From: a bacterium
GTDB taxonomy: Bacteria > Oederibacteriota > JAAXVQ01 > JAUVAV01
DNA length: 64,000 nt
Assembly: GCA_021108215.1 (NCBI GenBank)
Contig: JAIORK010000055.1
Span: 62,001-126,000 of the forward strand
Direction: 5' to 3'
Positions 17,780 to 25,765 of this stretch are shown here, piece by piece. The stretch's first letter is position 1, and each line of letters starts with the position of its first letter. The notes beneath the pieces are model-generated. The model did no database searches, had not been told where the DNA came from, and worked only from the letters and a program-made list of their open reading frames with translations. The position numbers were made by a program, and so were the translations under genes.

Positions 17780-17840
17780 ACAAATATACTACCATGATAT
17801 TCGAAATTATAACTATCTTTTTTCATGGTATGGGAGATAG

Positions 17841-17867
17841 GGGACGTTGATTAGTATATCAGTATAG
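17841..17867. repeat. Left 27-bp inverted repeat of the RAYT element
   Basis: GGGACGTTGATTAGTATATC followed by AGTATAG is the exact reverse complement of 18951-18977. The pair brackets the transposase gene at 17889-18899. The GGGACGTTG end is the REP-like part repeated again at 18985-19003 and 19878-19893. Confidence 0.92.
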
Positions 17868-17888
17868 TCATTTGATCATGCCGGCACC

Positions 17889-18899
17889 TCACGATCCCAA
17901 TAGATCACCAAGACAGTCTTCTCCCCCGCTTACCCTCCCTTTGGCGATAAGCTGACTGGCTGCCGATTGGTTGATACCCAGTCGGTTTCCGATTTCAGTC
18001 ACCTGCATATCCAATACATACCGGCAAAGATACGCTACCATGGCTCTGGCTTCTGCTCCGGCTTTGCCTTTGCATTTGAACTCTATGACTCGAGATTCGG
18101 CGCCAGTTCTTCGGATAACATACTCTACTATTTTTTTAAAATCCCAGCTTTCTTTTGCCAAACAGTTCTTTTGCACTTTACTTGTATCCAACTGCTTGAG
18201 TACCCCTTGCACAAAAAAACTTTCTCCCAAAATACGCTCATCGCCCGCCCATCGACCACCTGCTTTTTTATTTGCCTTGACGACTTTCCAGCCACCAGCA
18301 CTCCGGATAAGACCTCCGCCACAGAAGCGGTCTTCAGCATCTGTGTTCTCGAATTCGGATATAAATTGACGATACGCCGACCTGGCCTTCCCGATCTTTT
18401 CTCCAAAATAGGATAACGTTTCTTCTTCTGCGTACCAGGGATGGGATGTGTTTCCTACAAGCGCGGAATGTCCACACCAAGGATATGCATCCAATGCACT
18501 CAAGTTTTTCACTAAGCCTGCCTGCAGTGGATTTCTATGAATATATCGAATGAGTTGTTGAAAGTAATTTTCTTTCTGACAAATAATTGATTTATACCGA
18601 TTTTGAAACAAATGCCCCGCACGCTTATGCCGGTGGTTGAAATTCACAGCATAACCGGTTTGGAGACGATGCATAAAATTGTGTAATGGATATTTTGTTG
18701 GAGAAACCAATAAATGAAAGTGGTTGGGCATCAGAACCCAGGCGTAACAGATAATGCCGGTTTCATCAACCAAACCTGCCAGTCTTTTAAGAAACATCTT
18801 TTTATCGTGGCTGTCTTTGTACAATCGCCGGCGTTCGATGCCCCTGGCAATAATGTGATAGAGGACTCCTGGAATTTCAATCCGTGGTTGTCTTGGCAT
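17889..18899 (-). CDS. REP-associated tyrosine transposase (RAYT, Y1_Tnp)
   Basis: This 336-residue protein belongs to the IS200/IS605-like single-strand transposase superfamily. The HUH-type metal motif is in LMPNHFHLLVSP (His60, His62), and a candidate nucleophile Tyr119 is in LIRYIHRNPLQAGLV. The extra C-terminal part (from about 255) contains a helix-turn-helix, VTEIGNRLGINQSAASQLIAKG, as in the long RAYT subgroup. Perfect 27-bp inverted repeats flank it. The frame is intact, so it may be active on nearby REP-like sequences. Confidence 0.93.
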   Translation of the reverse strand: MPRQPRIEIPGVLYHIIARGIERRRLYKDSHDKKMFLKRLAGLVDETGIICYAWVLMPNHFHLLVSPTKYPLHNFMHRLQTGYAVNFNHRHKRAGHLFQNRYKSIICQKENYFQQLIRYIHRNPLQAGLVKNLSALDAYPWCGHSALVGNTSHPWYAEEETLSYFGEKIGKARSAYRQFISEFENTDAEDRFCGGGLIRSAGGWKVVKANKKAGGRWAGDERILGESFFVQGVLKQLDTSKVQKNCLAKESWDFKKIVEYVIRRTGAESRVIEFKCKGKAGAEARAMVAYLCRYVLDMQVTEIGNRLGINQSAASQLIAKGRVSGGEDCLGDLLGS

Positions 18900-18950
18900 A
18901 CTTTATTTGACTCACAAAGGGGACTTTTTCATGCACTTTTTTTTAATTTT

Positions 18951-18977
18951 CTATACTGATATACTAATCAACGTCCC
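18951..18977. repeat. Right 27-bp inverted repeat of the RAYT element
   Basis: CTATACTGATATACTAATCA followed by ACGTCCC pairs perfectly with 17841-17867. It runs directly into a short direct repeat, AATCAACGTCCCGGATCCC, present twice at 18966-18984 and 18985-19003. Confidence 0.92.
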
Positions 18978-19003
18978 GGATCCCAATCAACGTCCCGGAT
19001 CCC
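18966..19003 (+). repeat. Tandem REP-like units, AATCAACGTCCCGGATCCC x2
   Basis: Two adjacent 19-base copies, each containing the CCCGGATCCC hairpin core, follow the transposase end. A related ACAACGTCCCGGGTCCC unit lies at 19877-19893. RAYT enzymes recognise such GT-rich, imperfectly palindromic units, so these are probable substrates. Confidence 0.8.
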
Positions 19004-19133
19004 TAAAAAGGTGGACATAACCAAAAGAAGTATTAAAATATCTCAGGGGGTAAGCTCAGAGTATTAAAATATTGCCCGCAATAAGAACGCATGCTATTTA
19101 TAGCAAGTTAAAATATAAATTCAGGAGAGTTAT

Positions 19134-19835
19134 ATGAGGAAAATATTTGTTTTTATACCATTGTTTTGTCTTTTAATTATTGCAGGGTGTGCCAATTCAA
19201 AAACAAAAGAAACTCCTGTAGGCGGGAGCTATGATGAAAATGCAATGAAAAGCTTAGTAAATCCTCCTAAAAAAATCCCGCCTTTTCTTCGCAGCATGAT
19301 AAAAATAGCTGATAAAAAGGCCGAAAAGGAAATGATTATGGGGAGAGTATTGGCCTGGTCTCCCAAAATAGCCATTAGCTCAGGCATTCTGGAACTTTAC
19401 ATAGAAGAGGGTGCAGCCGCCTGCCTTGAGGAACGCATGATAAAAATTCTTAGAATTATAATATCCTATACAGTGCCCAGTCAGTTTGCTTTAGATATAA
19501 ATTCATGGAACTTTCAGGATTTTGGCATAACTGAAGAAGAAATAAAAGGACTTCGGGGCGTGAAAGAAATCGATAGTATTGCCAGTTTTACAGACAAAGA
19601 AAAAACGGCATTAAAATATGCATATCAACTTTCAAAAACGCCCATAGTGCTTAGCCAAAAACTTCTGGATGATTTAAGAAGCCTGTTTTCTGCGAGGGAA
19701 ATAGTTGCAATTGCAGCACTTACCGCCAAGGTAAATTATTGGGCACGACTAATGGAGGCGATGAGAATAAAGCCGGCAGGTTACACAGATGATCCGGTAC
19801 TTCATCTGGAAGAATACAAAACTTTCGTAAAATAA
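19134..19835 (+). CDS. Lipoprotein with AhpD/carboxymuconolactone decarboxylase-like fold
   Basis: This 233-residue protein has a lipoprotein signal (MRKIFVFIPLFCLLIIAGC, lipidated Cys19). The body is all-helical: ERMIKILRIIISYTVPSQFA, then FTDKEKTALKYAYQLSKTP and LFSAREIVAIAALTAKVNYW, a pattern of the AhpD-like family. In AhpD the first helix carries a CxxC peroxidatic pair; here that place reads VPSQFA with no Cys. A structural or binding role is therefore more likely than peroxidase activity. It is the first gene after the RAYT element, in A+T-rich DNA, with an AGGAGAG ribosome site. Confidence 0.65.
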   Translation: MRKIFVFIPLFCLLIIAGCANSKTKETPVGGSYDENAMKSLVNPPKKIPPFLRSMIKIADKKAEKEMIMGRVLAWSPKIAISSGILELYIEEGAAACLEERMIKILRIIISYTVPSQFALDINSWNFQDFGITEEEIKGLRGVKEIDSIASFTDKEKTALKYAYQLSKTPIVLSQKLLDDLRSLFSAREIVAIAALTAKVNYWARLMEAMRIKPAGYTDDPVLHLEEYKTFVK

Positions 19836-19876
19836 ACGGCCTATACAATTTAGTTATGGTATGAGGGAACTCCAGG

Positions 19877-19893
19877 TCACAACGTCCCGGGTC
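19877..19893. repeat. Isolated REP-like unit
   Basis: ACAACGTCCCGGGTCCC, followed by a second CGGGTC, matches the ACGTCCCGG(A/G)TCCC units beside the RAYT gene about 0.9 kb away. It supports local dispersal of the unit. Confidence 0.65.
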
Positions 19894-19985
19894 CCGGGTC
19901 AAAGTAAAAAGCAGCATAATAACTAAAACATAATAAATAATCATCAATCCTCGTCAATTAATTATCGAATAACAATAAATTAAAT

Positions 19986-20013
19986 TTGACTTTCAACAAA
20001 TAAGATGTATAAT
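19986..20013 (+). promoter_or_regulatory. Sigma-70-type promoter for the DUF2975-HTH genes
   Basis: TTGACT at 19986-19991 and a perfect TATAAT at 20008-20013 are separated by 16 bases. Transcription would start near 20020, giving a leader of about 20 bases that includes the AGGAGA ribosome site before ATG 20042. Confidence 0.75.
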
Positions 20014-20041
20014 TAGTAAAATCACTAATAGGAGACTTCAA

Positions 20042-20539
20042 ATGAACTATTTAGGTGAAAAATCGCTGTCATCCGTACTAAGAGTAATTTCTCATGTATC
20101 ATGGTATGTTGTGCTGGTACTATCCATTGTTGCAGCAGTAATAGGAGTAATAATTATATTTTTTAATCCGTTCGAAAACCCTGCTATAGCAGAAATGGCA
20201 AAATGCTTAGCGCTGGACCTTCAAGATCCTGAGTGGTTAGCGTTTCAAAATATACCACGTGCTCTAAAAAGTATTTTCCTGCCCTATTTTGTAGTGATTG
20301 TGGTGTTGCTGCTTAAAATCATAAAAAAATCAGAACATTTATTTAATAATTTTAAGAATAATATCGTATTCAATCAAAACAATGTGCTTATTATCCGAAA
20401 GATCAGTAAGTTGCTTATTATATTTTCAATTTTAACCGTTGATATTGATTCTTTGTTGGTTTGTATGTTTCTGCTTTTGTTATGTGAAATTTTTAAAAAC
20501 GGAACTGTTCTTCAGGAAGAGCAGGACTTAACCGTATAA
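20042..20539 (+). CDS. DUF2975 family membrane protein
   Basis: This 165-residue protein has four hydrophobic helices (about 20-43, 80-95, 115-135, 137-152). The middle segment, ending in LFNNFKNNIVFNQNNVLIIR, is the family signature preceding the third helix. DUF2975 proteins are nearly always encoded next to a small Cro/C1-type regulator, as here. Their biochemical role is unknown. A good promoter lies 30 bases upstream. Confidence 0.82.
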   Translation: MNYLGEKSLSSVLRVISHVSWYVVLVLSIVAAVIGVIIIFFNPFENPAIAEMAKCLALDLQDPEWLAFQNIPRALKSIFLPYFVVIVVLLLKIIKKSEHLFNNFKNNIVFNQNNVLIIRKISKLLIIFSILTVDIDSLLVCMFLLLLCEIFKNGTVLQEEQDLTV

Positions 20540-20551
20540 TTAGGAGTATAT

Positions 20552-20776
20552 ATGAGCATCATATTCAGACTCGACAGAGTCATGGCAGATAGAAAAATAT
20601 CACTCAATGAATTAGCCAGGCGAATAGAACTTACTAATTCAAATTTATCGATTTTAAAAACCGGAAAAGCCAGGGCAATACGCATCTCAACCCTGGAGGC
20701 TATTTGCAGAGAACTCAATTGTCAACCGGGCGACTTATTGGAATACGATCCAGCTGAAAAAAAACCGCCTGAATAA
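20552..20776 (+). CDS. Cro/C1-type (YozG-like) transcriptional regulator
   Basis: This 74-residue single helix-turn-helix protein has ISLNELARRIELTNSNLSIL as the HTH and the family ending LNCQPGDLLEYDP. It follows the DUF2975 gene by 12 bases. The pair is a conserved unit in many bacteria, and the small regulator is likely to control its own operon. GGAG is at a suitable distance from the ATG. Confidence 0.9.
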   Translation: MSIIFRLDRVMADRKISLNELARRIELTNSNLSILKTGKARAIRISTLEAICRELNCQPGDLLEYDPAEKKPPE

Positions 20777-20789
20777 AAAGGAGGGGGAA

Positions 20790-21500
20790 ATGAATTCAAA
20801 CAAAACGACAGCAAGAGTTGTCGGGCTTTTATATCTAATTATCGCAGTAATCGCTCCCTTCAGTATGATGTATATTCCCTCCAAGCTTATTGTAGCAGGA
20901 GATGCCACAGCAACTGCCAATAACATTATGGCTTCTGAGTCGCTATTCCGTTTAAGTTTTGTTGGCGATTCAATCGTATTTTTAATTGAAATTGTGTTGG
21001 TTGTACTTCTTTACGTATTGTTCAAACCGGTAAGCAAAACGCTTTCTCTGGTTGCAGCGTATGCCAGGTTGACAATGACAGTTATTCAGGGAATCAATTT
21101 GCTTAATCATTTCTTTGTTTTACTGCTTCTAAGTGGTGCTAATTACTTGAACGTATTTAAAATAGATCAGTTACATGCTTTAGTTTTATTATTTCTTAAT
21201 GCCCATAACTATGTGGAGTATATTTGGGGGATATTTTTCGGCCTTCATTTACTTGTGCTCGGGTATTTGATTTTCAAATCAGGATTTCTTCCCAAAATTC
21301 TGGGGGTCTTGGTGATGCTTGCATGTTTTGGCTATCTAATGGACAGTTTTGGAATTATTCTTTTACCCGGCAACAAAGCGATTTCGATAATAACTTCGGT
21401 TTTTCTTGTGATTTCGGTTATTGGGGAATTGTCATTTACCTTTTGGCTTTTGATTAAAGGTGTAAAGAAGCAACAACCAGTAAGACTAGAGGCCGGCTGA
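20790..21500 (+). CDS. DUF4386 family membrane protein
   Basis: This 236-residue integral membrane protein has about six helices. The N-terminus NKTTARVVGLLYLIIAVIAP is typical of DUF4386, with VGDSIVFLIEIVLVVLLYVL and a YLMDSFG segment later. Function is unknown in the family. It starts 13 bases after the HTH gene with GGAGGGGG upstream, so it is in the same transcript. Confidence 0.82.
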   Translation: MNSNKTTARVVGLLYLIIAVIAPFSMMYIPSKLIVAGDATATANNIMASESLFRLSFVGDSIVFLIEIVLVVLLYVLFKPVSKTLSLVAAYARLTMTVIQGINLLNHFFVLLLLSGANYLNVFKIDQLHALVLLFLNAHNYVEYIWGIFFGLHLLVLGYLIFKSGFLPKILGVLVMLACFGYLMDSFGIILLPGNKAISIITSVFLVISVIGELSFTFWLLIKGVKKQQPVRLEAG

Positions 21501-21532
21501 TGGCCATCAGTTAAAAAAGGAAGGATACCCAA

Positions 21533-22531
21533 ATGAAAGCAATGGCATACACAAAATACGGACCACCCGACGTTCTTCAGCTGGGAGAGGTGGAAAAACC
21601 TATCCCTAAGGATAATGAAGTACTGATAAAAATATATGCGACACCGGTAAATTACGGAGATATTATAGCTCGAAATTTTAAAAATATTCCTCTTCACAAA
21701 TTCAATATGCCGATGCCATTCTGGTTGGGCGCGCGAATATATTTTGGTCTCAGAAAACCACGAAAAAAAATACTGGGGAGTGAGTTTGCCGGGAAAATTG
21801 AAGCCACAGGCAAAGATGTAAAAGTATTTAGGAAAGGTGACCAGGTCTTTGCATATCGCGGTATGAACATGGGTGCTAATGCCGAATATCTATGTATGCC
21901 TGAGGATGGGATGGTGGCAATCAAACCGGCCAATATGACTTATGAGGAAGCCGCTTGCGTTCCTTATGGGGCATTAATGGCGTTAAGTTTGCTTAGAAAA
22001 GTAAATATTCAGAGCAGACAAAAAGTCCTTATCAATGGAGCTTCCGGCGGGATAGGTTCACTCGCAGTACAGCTTGCCAGGTATTTTGGCGCAGAAGTTA
22101 CCGGGGTCTGCAGTACCCCAAGATTAGAATTAGTTAAATCTCTGGGAGCTGATAAGGTAATTGATTACACTAAAGAGAATTTTACCAAAAACGGTGAAAG
22201 ATATGATCTTATTTTTGACATATTAGGCAGGAGTTCATTCTCACGTTGTAAAGGCTCGCTAACGCAGAACGGACGTTATCTTTTAGCCAGCTTCAAGATG
22301 AGACAACTTGTTCAAATGCTATGGACTTCAATAATAGGCAGCAAGAAAGTAATATGTGCGTTGGTAAGTGAAAAGTCTGAAGATTTAATTTTTATGAAAG
22401 AGCTTGTTGAGGCAGGAAAGATAAAATCGGTTATAGATAAACGCTATCCGTTGGAACAGACTGCCGAGGCTCATAGATATGTTGAAAAAGGGAACAAAAA
22501 AGGCAATGTAGTAATAACTGTTGAAACATAG
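21533..22531 (+). CDS. MDR-family NAD(P)-dependent oxidoreductase 1
   Basis: This 332-residue medium-chain dehydrogenase/reductase of the quinone-oxidoreductase/zinc-free branch starts [20 protein letters not shown]. It has the GroES-like N-domain ([18 protein letters not shown]) and the Rossmann motif [17 protein letters not shown] near residue 165. The structural Cys cluster for zinc is missing. The substrate is unknown; relatives reduce quinones or activated alkenes. It is paralogous to the gene at 23450 and probably arose with it by duplication. Confidence 0.9.
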   Translation: MKAMAYTKYGPPDVLQLGEVEKPIPKDNEVLIKIYATPVNYGDIIARNFKNIPLHKFNMPMPFWLGARIYFGLRKPRKKILGSEFAGKIEATGKDVKVFRKGDQVFAYRGMNMGANAEYLCMPEDGMVAIKPANMTYEEAACVPYGALMALSLLRKVNIQSRQKVLINGASGGIGSLAVQLARYFGAEVTGVCSTPRLELVKSLGADKVIDYTKENFTKNGERYDLIFDILGRSSFSRCKGSLTQNGRYLLASFKMRQLVQMLWTSIIGSKKVICALVSEKSEDLIFMKELVEAGKIKSVIDKRYPLEQTAEAHRYVEKGNKKGNVVITVET

Positions 22532-22552
22532 TATCAAAACTGGAAAAAATGG

Positions 22553-23395
22553 ATGAAAATGAACAACTCAAAAAAAACTAAAAGAGATACCAAAAAAATA
22601 TTTCTAAAAAAAGGCCCTTGCTCCAGCGCATTTTTTTATATATTAAACCGCGAATTCGGCTATCCAATGGAAACGGAGGTGCGTGCCGCGGAATCATTAT
22701 GTGGTGGAATAATGCAACAAGGATATCAATGCGGAATGCTTTGGGGGTCTGCATTGGCTGTGGGAGCGGAATCCTTTCGCAGGCACGATGATCGCGATCA
22801 GGCTATCGGTATAGCCGTAACGGCAACGGAACATCTTTTGGAATCATTTTTAAAAAGGGCAAAAAGTGCCGATTGCAGGGATATAACGAGTTGCAATTTT
22901 TCAAAAAAATTAATATTTAATATAATAAAATACTTTCTCTTTGGAAAAGCCGTAACCTGTATAAAACTTGCAGACAATTGGGCTCCGGAAGCGATCCAAT
23001 CAGCCACTGAAGGATTATCCTGCGAGCAAATTGATTTACCTCGATTGCCAATAAGCTGTGCTTCCGAAGTTGCTAAAAAAATGGGAGCGAGTGATGAAAA
23101 AGTGGTTACGGTTGCCGGATTTGCCGGAGGTATTGGTTTGAGCGGCAATGCTTGCGGCGCGCTGAGCGCTGCTATATGGATGAACACACTCAATTGGTGT
23201 AGAAAACAAACAGAAAAATCTTTTTATACTAATCCAAATGCGAAAAATATATTAAAAGCATTCTATGAAGTAACTGATTCTGAAATTCTATGCCATAAAA
23301 TTTGCGGACAGCATTTTAAGACAATAGAAGATCATACGAAATTTATAAAAAATGGCGGTTGCGATAAACTGATTAATGTACTCGCACGAGCATAA
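22553..23395 (+). CDS. Tandem C_GCAxxG_C_C family redox-type protein
   Basis: This 280-residue protein contains two copies of the Cys-rich helical unit of the C_GCAxxG_C_C family. The first begins CSSAFFYILNREFGY and contains YQCGMLWGSALAVG; the second begins CASEVAKKMGAS and contains NACGALSAAIW. The conserved Cys residues are thought to be redox-active or metal-binding, but no reaction is established. The family is usually a single unit of about 140 residues, so this is an internal duplication. It lies between the two MDR oxidoreductases, suggesting redox partnership. Confidence 0.75.
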   Translation: MKMNNSKKTKRDTKKIFLKKGPCSSAFFYILNREFGYPMETEVRAAESLCGGIMQQGYQCGMLWGSALAVGAESFRRHDDRDQAIGIAVTATEHLLESFLKRAKSADCRDITSCNFSKKLIFNIIKYFLFGKAVTCIKLADNWAPEAIQSATEGLSCEQIDLPRLPISCASEVAKKMGASDEKVVTVAGFAGGIGLSGNACGALSAAIWMNTLNWCRKQTEKSFYTNPNAKNILKAFYEVTDSEILCHKICGQHFKTIEDHTKFIKNGGCDKLINVLARA

Positions 23396-23449
23396 TTATT
23401 ATCAATCAAAAAGAAAGGATACCAAAATAAAAAAAGGAAGAATACCTAA

Positions 23450-24421
23450 ATGAAAGCGATTGTATACACAAAATATGGTTCGCCCGATGTTCTTGCATTA
23501 AAAGAGGTAGAAAAACCTACTCTCAAGAACAATGAAGTATTGATAAAAGTTCAGGCGGTGTCTGCAAATCCAGCTGACAGAGGTCTCCTGACCGGTAAAC
23601 CGTTTTTGCTCCGCCTGATGGGCTATGGGCTTTTAAAACCAAAAAACAAGATACTCGGAGCTGACATAGCGGGGCGGGTTGAAGCGGTTGGCAGAAACGC
23701 AAAGCAGTTTCAGCCAGGTGATGAGGTGTTCGGTGACATTTCCGATTGTGGTTGGGGCGGTTTTGCCGAGTATGTATGTGCCGGTGAAAATGCATTGGTG
23801 TTAAAACCGGCCAATATATCGTTCGGGGAAGCAGCGGCCGTACCCATGGCGGCAGTCACCGCCCTGCAGGGGCTTCGCGATAAAGGAAAGATTCAGTCAG
23901 GGCAAAAGGTTTTGATTAATGGTGCGTCCGGTGGTGTGGGTACATTTGCAGTACAGATTGCCAAATCGTTCAAAACTGAAGTGACCGCTGTGTGCAGCAC
24001 GAGTAAATTGGACATGGTGCGCTCGATTGGTGCAGATCATGTCATTGATTACACTCAGGAAGATTTTACCGAAAATGGGCAGCATTATGACCTGATTATT
24101 GCTGCTAACGGATATCATTCGATCTCAGATTATAAGCGTGCATTGAGCCCCAAGGGAATTTATGTCGCGACCGGAGGTTCCCTGGCTCAAATATTTCAAG
24201 CTATGCTCCTGGGACCATGGGTTTCAATGACAGGGAGTAAGAAAATGGGTAGCTTGGCAACGAAATCAAATAAAAAGGATTTAATTTTTATAAAAGAGCT
24301 TCTTGAAGCCGGCAAAGTAAAACCTGTTATAGATAAACAATATCCGTTGAGTGAGGTTGCGCAAGCTCTCCGGTATCTTGAAGAGGGACACGCCCAGGGA
24401 AAAGTAGTAATAACCTTGTAA
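23450..24421 (+). CDS. MDR-family NAD(P)-dependent oxidoreductase 2
   Basis: This 323-residue protein is a close relative of the gene at 21533: it starts MKAIVYTKYGSPDVLALKEV and has GADIAGRVEAVGRNAKQF and the nucleotide motif INGASGGVGTFAVQIAKS. It has GDEVFGDISDCGWGGFAEYV, typical of the zinc-free quinone-oxidoreductase type. GGAAG lies upstream of the ATG. The base composition is somewhat less A+T-rich than that of its paralogue, so the copies may have separate histories. Confidence 0.92.
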   Translation: MKAIVYTKYGSPDVLALKEVEKPTLKNNEVLIKVQAVSANPADRGLLTGKPFLLRLMGYGLLKPKNKILGADIAGRVEAVGRNAKQFQPGDEVFGDISDCGWGGFAEYVCAGENALVLKPANISFGEAAAVPMAAVTALQGLRDKGKIQSGQKVLINGASGGVGTFAVQIAKSFKTEVTAVCSTSKLDMVRSIGADHVIDYTQEDFTENGQHYDLIIAANGYHSISDYKRALSPKGIYVATGGSLAQIFQAMLLGPWVSMTGSKKMGSLATKSNKKDLIFIKELLEAGKVKPVIDKQYPLSEVAQALRYLEEGHAQGKVVITL

Positions 24422-24429
24422 TGGTAATG

Positions 24430-24700
24430 GGGTCAAGTCTGCTCTTTGCTTTTGATGATTATCTCAGCTACCCGATCCATATTTCTCTTGAAGTTCCGAT
24501 CCTTCAACACCTGCTTTTCATTCTCTTGATAAGCTATACTTCCCCATCCGAAATTGTCGACCTATCTTCTTGCCGGCTATCACGTCTTAGCTTTCATCAC
24601 ATCCCGGGGTCTCCTCTTCTTGATCTATACAATTTAGGTTGTGTTAAATTTTTGGCCGGCGTGAATAACTTCGCTGCCGAAACCTTTCCCATTATCTAGG
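24430..24700 (-). pseudogene. Decayed transposase 3' end (RAYT-like remnant)
   Basis: Read on the minus strand, one frame gives VDNFGWGSIAYQENEKQVLK followed by DRNFKRNMDRVAEIIIKSKE and a stop, which resembles the lysine-rich C-terminal helix of RAYT transposases. Upstream the frame has stops. The sequence GGGGTCAAGTCTGCTCTTTG just beyond the stop is of the type found at the ends of such elements. No intact gene remains in 24422-24763. The identification is by pattern only. Confidence 0.45.
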
Positions 24701-24763
24701 CAATTTTATCGGTATTACCGTGGTGTGTTGAGATGTAAATCATTAGAGTTCTCATTTCACTGA

Positions 24764-25129
24764 TCATTTCCGTAGCAGCCGGATTGCAGCCAGCAATGCC
24801 ATCAGGCTGCCAAACCCATAATATCCGCTTATCCAATCTGCGACCATCCCGGTAGCGCTGATGAATGTCACACGAAGTGCCAACTTTCGCTCCCGGATAT
24901 TTTCCGCGCTTCGCAGTTGCCATCCCCAGATGATGTTTAATCCTGCCGATGCCAGCACAATCAGCCCGCAAATTAGTCCTGTAAGGGGCATAGTTGAGTG
25001 CCATGCAAGTACCGGTGCTTCTACTGCGAAAAAAAGCAGTACGTCCTGCATTCCGCCATAAAGCATCAACAATCCTCCCAGCGCTAGCACCACCAGCCAG
25101 GCCCAGCGATGAAATCCATGTTTTTCCAT
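24764..25129 (-). CDS. Small four-helix membrane protein
   Basis: I do not recognise the family. 121 residues with four hydrophobic helices: WLVVLALGGLLMLYGGMQDV, MPLTGLICGLIVLASAGLNI, LALRVTFISATGMVADWI and YGFGSLMALLAAIRLL. AAGGAG lies 8 bases before ATG 25129, so it is probably expressed. It sits alone between a transposase remnant and a truncated metallohydrolase. Confidence 0.6.
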   Translation of the reverse strand: MEKHGFHRWAWLVVLALGGLLMLYGGMQDVLLFFAVEAPVLAWHSTMPLTGLICGLIVLASAGLNIIWGWQLRSAENIRERKLALRVTFISATGMVADWISGYYGFGSLMALLAAIRLLRK

Positions 25130-25193
25130 ATTTTCATCTCCTTAAAAATAAACAGAATAGCCGAAACTAAACTTCTAAATAGTTGCCGTTTAT

Positions 25194-25589
25194 TTACAAA
25201 TTATAACTTAAATTTGCCAAAGTCGAGTTATAGGTTTCTCCAATCTTTAATACTTTTATAGATGTTTTGGTTTTATTATCTTTCACATGCTTTATGAATT
25301 CAGAGGGAGTTCCTTTCATGCTGAACATTATTGGAATTCCCCCAAATGTCCCGAAATGAATAGGTATTACAATCTTTGGTTTTAATTCTTCTGTTGCAAG
25401 TGCGGCATCTTTGGGATCCATCACCATTTTAGAACCAAAAAACTTGTTTCCGCTAATAGGTAAAAAGGCTACATCCAGTTTATGTTTTTTGCCAATTTCA
25501 GTCAGGGAGGGAATGAAAAAAGTATCGCCGGCAAAATAAAGGGATTCCTTTCCTGCTACAATAAATCTTTCAATACTAAACTTTTGCAT
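25194..25589 (-). pseudogene. Truncated metallo-beta-lactamase-fold hydrolase (UlaG/UPF0173-like)
   Basis: The frame encodes the C-terminal half of an MBL-fold hydrolase: ESLYFAGDTFFIP (metal-ligand Asp), DVAFLPISG, DPKDAALATEELKPKIVIPIHFGTF (metal-ligand His). The N-terminal HxHxDH motif needed for catalysis is absent, and no ribosome site precedes the first ATG. The upstream 170 bases contain a dispersed repeat rather than the missing half. This is a 5'-truncated remnant, probably inactive. Confidence 0.7.
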
Positions 25590-25633
25590 ATTTCACAATT
25601 CTTTGTGATTTTTTAAGGTTTATTGTTTTATTC

Positions 25634-25765
25634 GTCACACCGGCATGCTTTTAGCCGAAATCCATGGGGTTTTCAAGACTTAAAAACAACGCTTTTCTGA
25701 ATTCCCGATACGAGCATTCGGGAATGACAACCTGGAAACCGCCTAAATGCCCAGGCTCCTAAAAA
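25634..25765. repeat. Composite dispersed repeat ending TGCCCAGGCTCCTA, copy 1
   Basis: It starts CGTCACACCGGCATGCTTTT, contains TTCCCGATACGAGCATTCGG and GAATGACAA, and ends AATGCCCAGGCTCCTA. Copy 2 at 38673-38792 has GTCATACCGGC..., a GGGGTGACGAACAA segment and ATTGCCCAGGCTCCTA. It is a GTCAT/ATGAC-bounded palindromic element. It lies between the truncated hydrolase and the barrel gene. Confidence 0.6.
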
